The translations under genes were made by a program, and so were the position numbers. Positions 13,236 to 13,489 of a stretch of 13,489 bases of DNA are shown here, in pieces (the first letter of the stretch is position 1; every line of letters begins with the position of its first letter). Location: positions 1-13,489 of the forward strand of contig DCDF01000054.1 in the NCBI GenBank assembly GCA_002316295.1. Direction: 5' to 3'. The notes under the pieces were generated by a model, which searched no databases, was not told the origin of the DNA, and saw only the letters and a program-made list of their open reading frames with translations. The stretch comes from Syntrophaceae bacterium UBA1062. GTDB taxonomy: Bacteria > Desulfobacterota > Desulfomonilia > UBA1062.

Positions 13236-13489
13236 TCATCCTCCTTTGCCTTAGGATGAGCCTTATCATACACATCCATGAGTTTGTCCAGGGTTAAATG
13301 GGTGTATCGCTGGGTGGTTGAGAGGCTCGCATGCCCGAGCATCTCCTGGATGGCGCGCAGGTCCGCGCCCGCGTCGAGCATGTGGGTAGCGAAGGTGTGG
13401 CGGATGACATGGGGACTCACATGCCTGCTTAATCCCATACGCTTCGACCACTGGTCGACGATGAGACGGATGCTTCGCGATCTGAGCCT
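13226..13489 (-). CDS. xerC: Tyrosine recombinase XerC, catalytic C-terminus only (5' part outside window)
   Basis: The frame is open from the window edge (13489) to TAA at 13226-13228, giving the last 87 residues of a tyrosine recombinase of about 300. Visible catalytic elements: box II SPHVIRHTFATHML (His and Arg of HxxR), LGHASLSTTQ with the third His, and the nucleophile Tyr in QRYTHL. The XerC assignment, rather than XerD or an integrase, rests on the tail (KLMDVYDKAHPKA) and on the downstream hslV-hslU pair, an order known from Bacillus (codV-codW-codX). It would act with XerD at dif sites to resolve chromosome dimers. An ATG at 13438 is internal, not the start. The family is certain, the XerC subtype likely. 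Confidence 0.92.
   Translation of the reverse strand, partial: RLRSRSIRLIVDQWSKRMGLSRHVSPHVIRHTFATHMLDAGADLRAIQEMLGHASLSTTQRYTHLTLDKLMDVYDKAHPKAKEDEWK

Overview
The window is a densely packed chromosomal segment of a diderm (Gram-negative) bacterium, roughly 55-60% GC by eye. The diderm call rests on three lipoproteins with clean lipoboxes, a CsgG-type secretion protein, an outer-membrane beta-barrel candidate and a periplasmic HtrA/Do protease. The mix of an LpoB-like protein, a xerC-hslV-hslU operon of the Bacillus 'cod' type, a YhaM-type OB/HD nuclease, an AMMECR1 protein and an ArsR-trxB-trxA operon would fit a deltaproteobacterial (Desulfobacterota-like) anaerobe. That placement is inference. 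No rRNA, tRNA, CRISPR array, insertion sequence or prophage gene was found.

Layout, left to right. (1) 1-490, minus: the 5' part of an isoprenylcysteine-methyltransferase-like membrane protein with a good sigma70-type promoter. (2) 491-747: GC-rich stretch with no convincing gene. (3) 748-4731, minus: a five-gene envelope operon read from 4731 downward: beta-barrel-like protein, CsgG-family protein, COG3014 lipoprotein, YcfL-family lipoprotein, LpoB-family lipoprotein. (4) 4732-4865: a compact divergent control region with back-to-back promoters and two inverted repeats lying on the rightward promoter. (5) 4866-6484, plus: arsR-trxB-trxA, a small redox operon. (6) 6501-8414, minus: dtd and a DegP/HtrA protease. 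(7) 8505-9566, plus: a SAM-dependent methyltransferase with an uncertain N-terminus. (8) 9654-11255, minus: AMMECR1-family protein and YhaM-type 3'-5' exoribonuclease. (9) 11395-13489, minus: hslU, hslV and the catalytic end of xerC, with overlapping reading frames.

How the genes may work together. The left half is about the cell envelope: an assembly/secretion-like CsgG protein, three outer-membrane lipoproteins and a small barrel are co-transcribed, while the thioredoxin system next door is controlled from the same 134-bp intergenic region. The ArsR-family regulator has three cysteines, two of which should face each other across its beta-wing. It sits directly upstream of the thioredoxin reductase and thioredoxin that could reduce it, so a self-contained thiol-responsive circuit is the most attractive hypothesis here. 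The right half is quality control and housekeeping: D-aminoacyl-tRNA deacylase, HtrA protease, HslUV protease, RNA turnover and chromosome dimer resolution.
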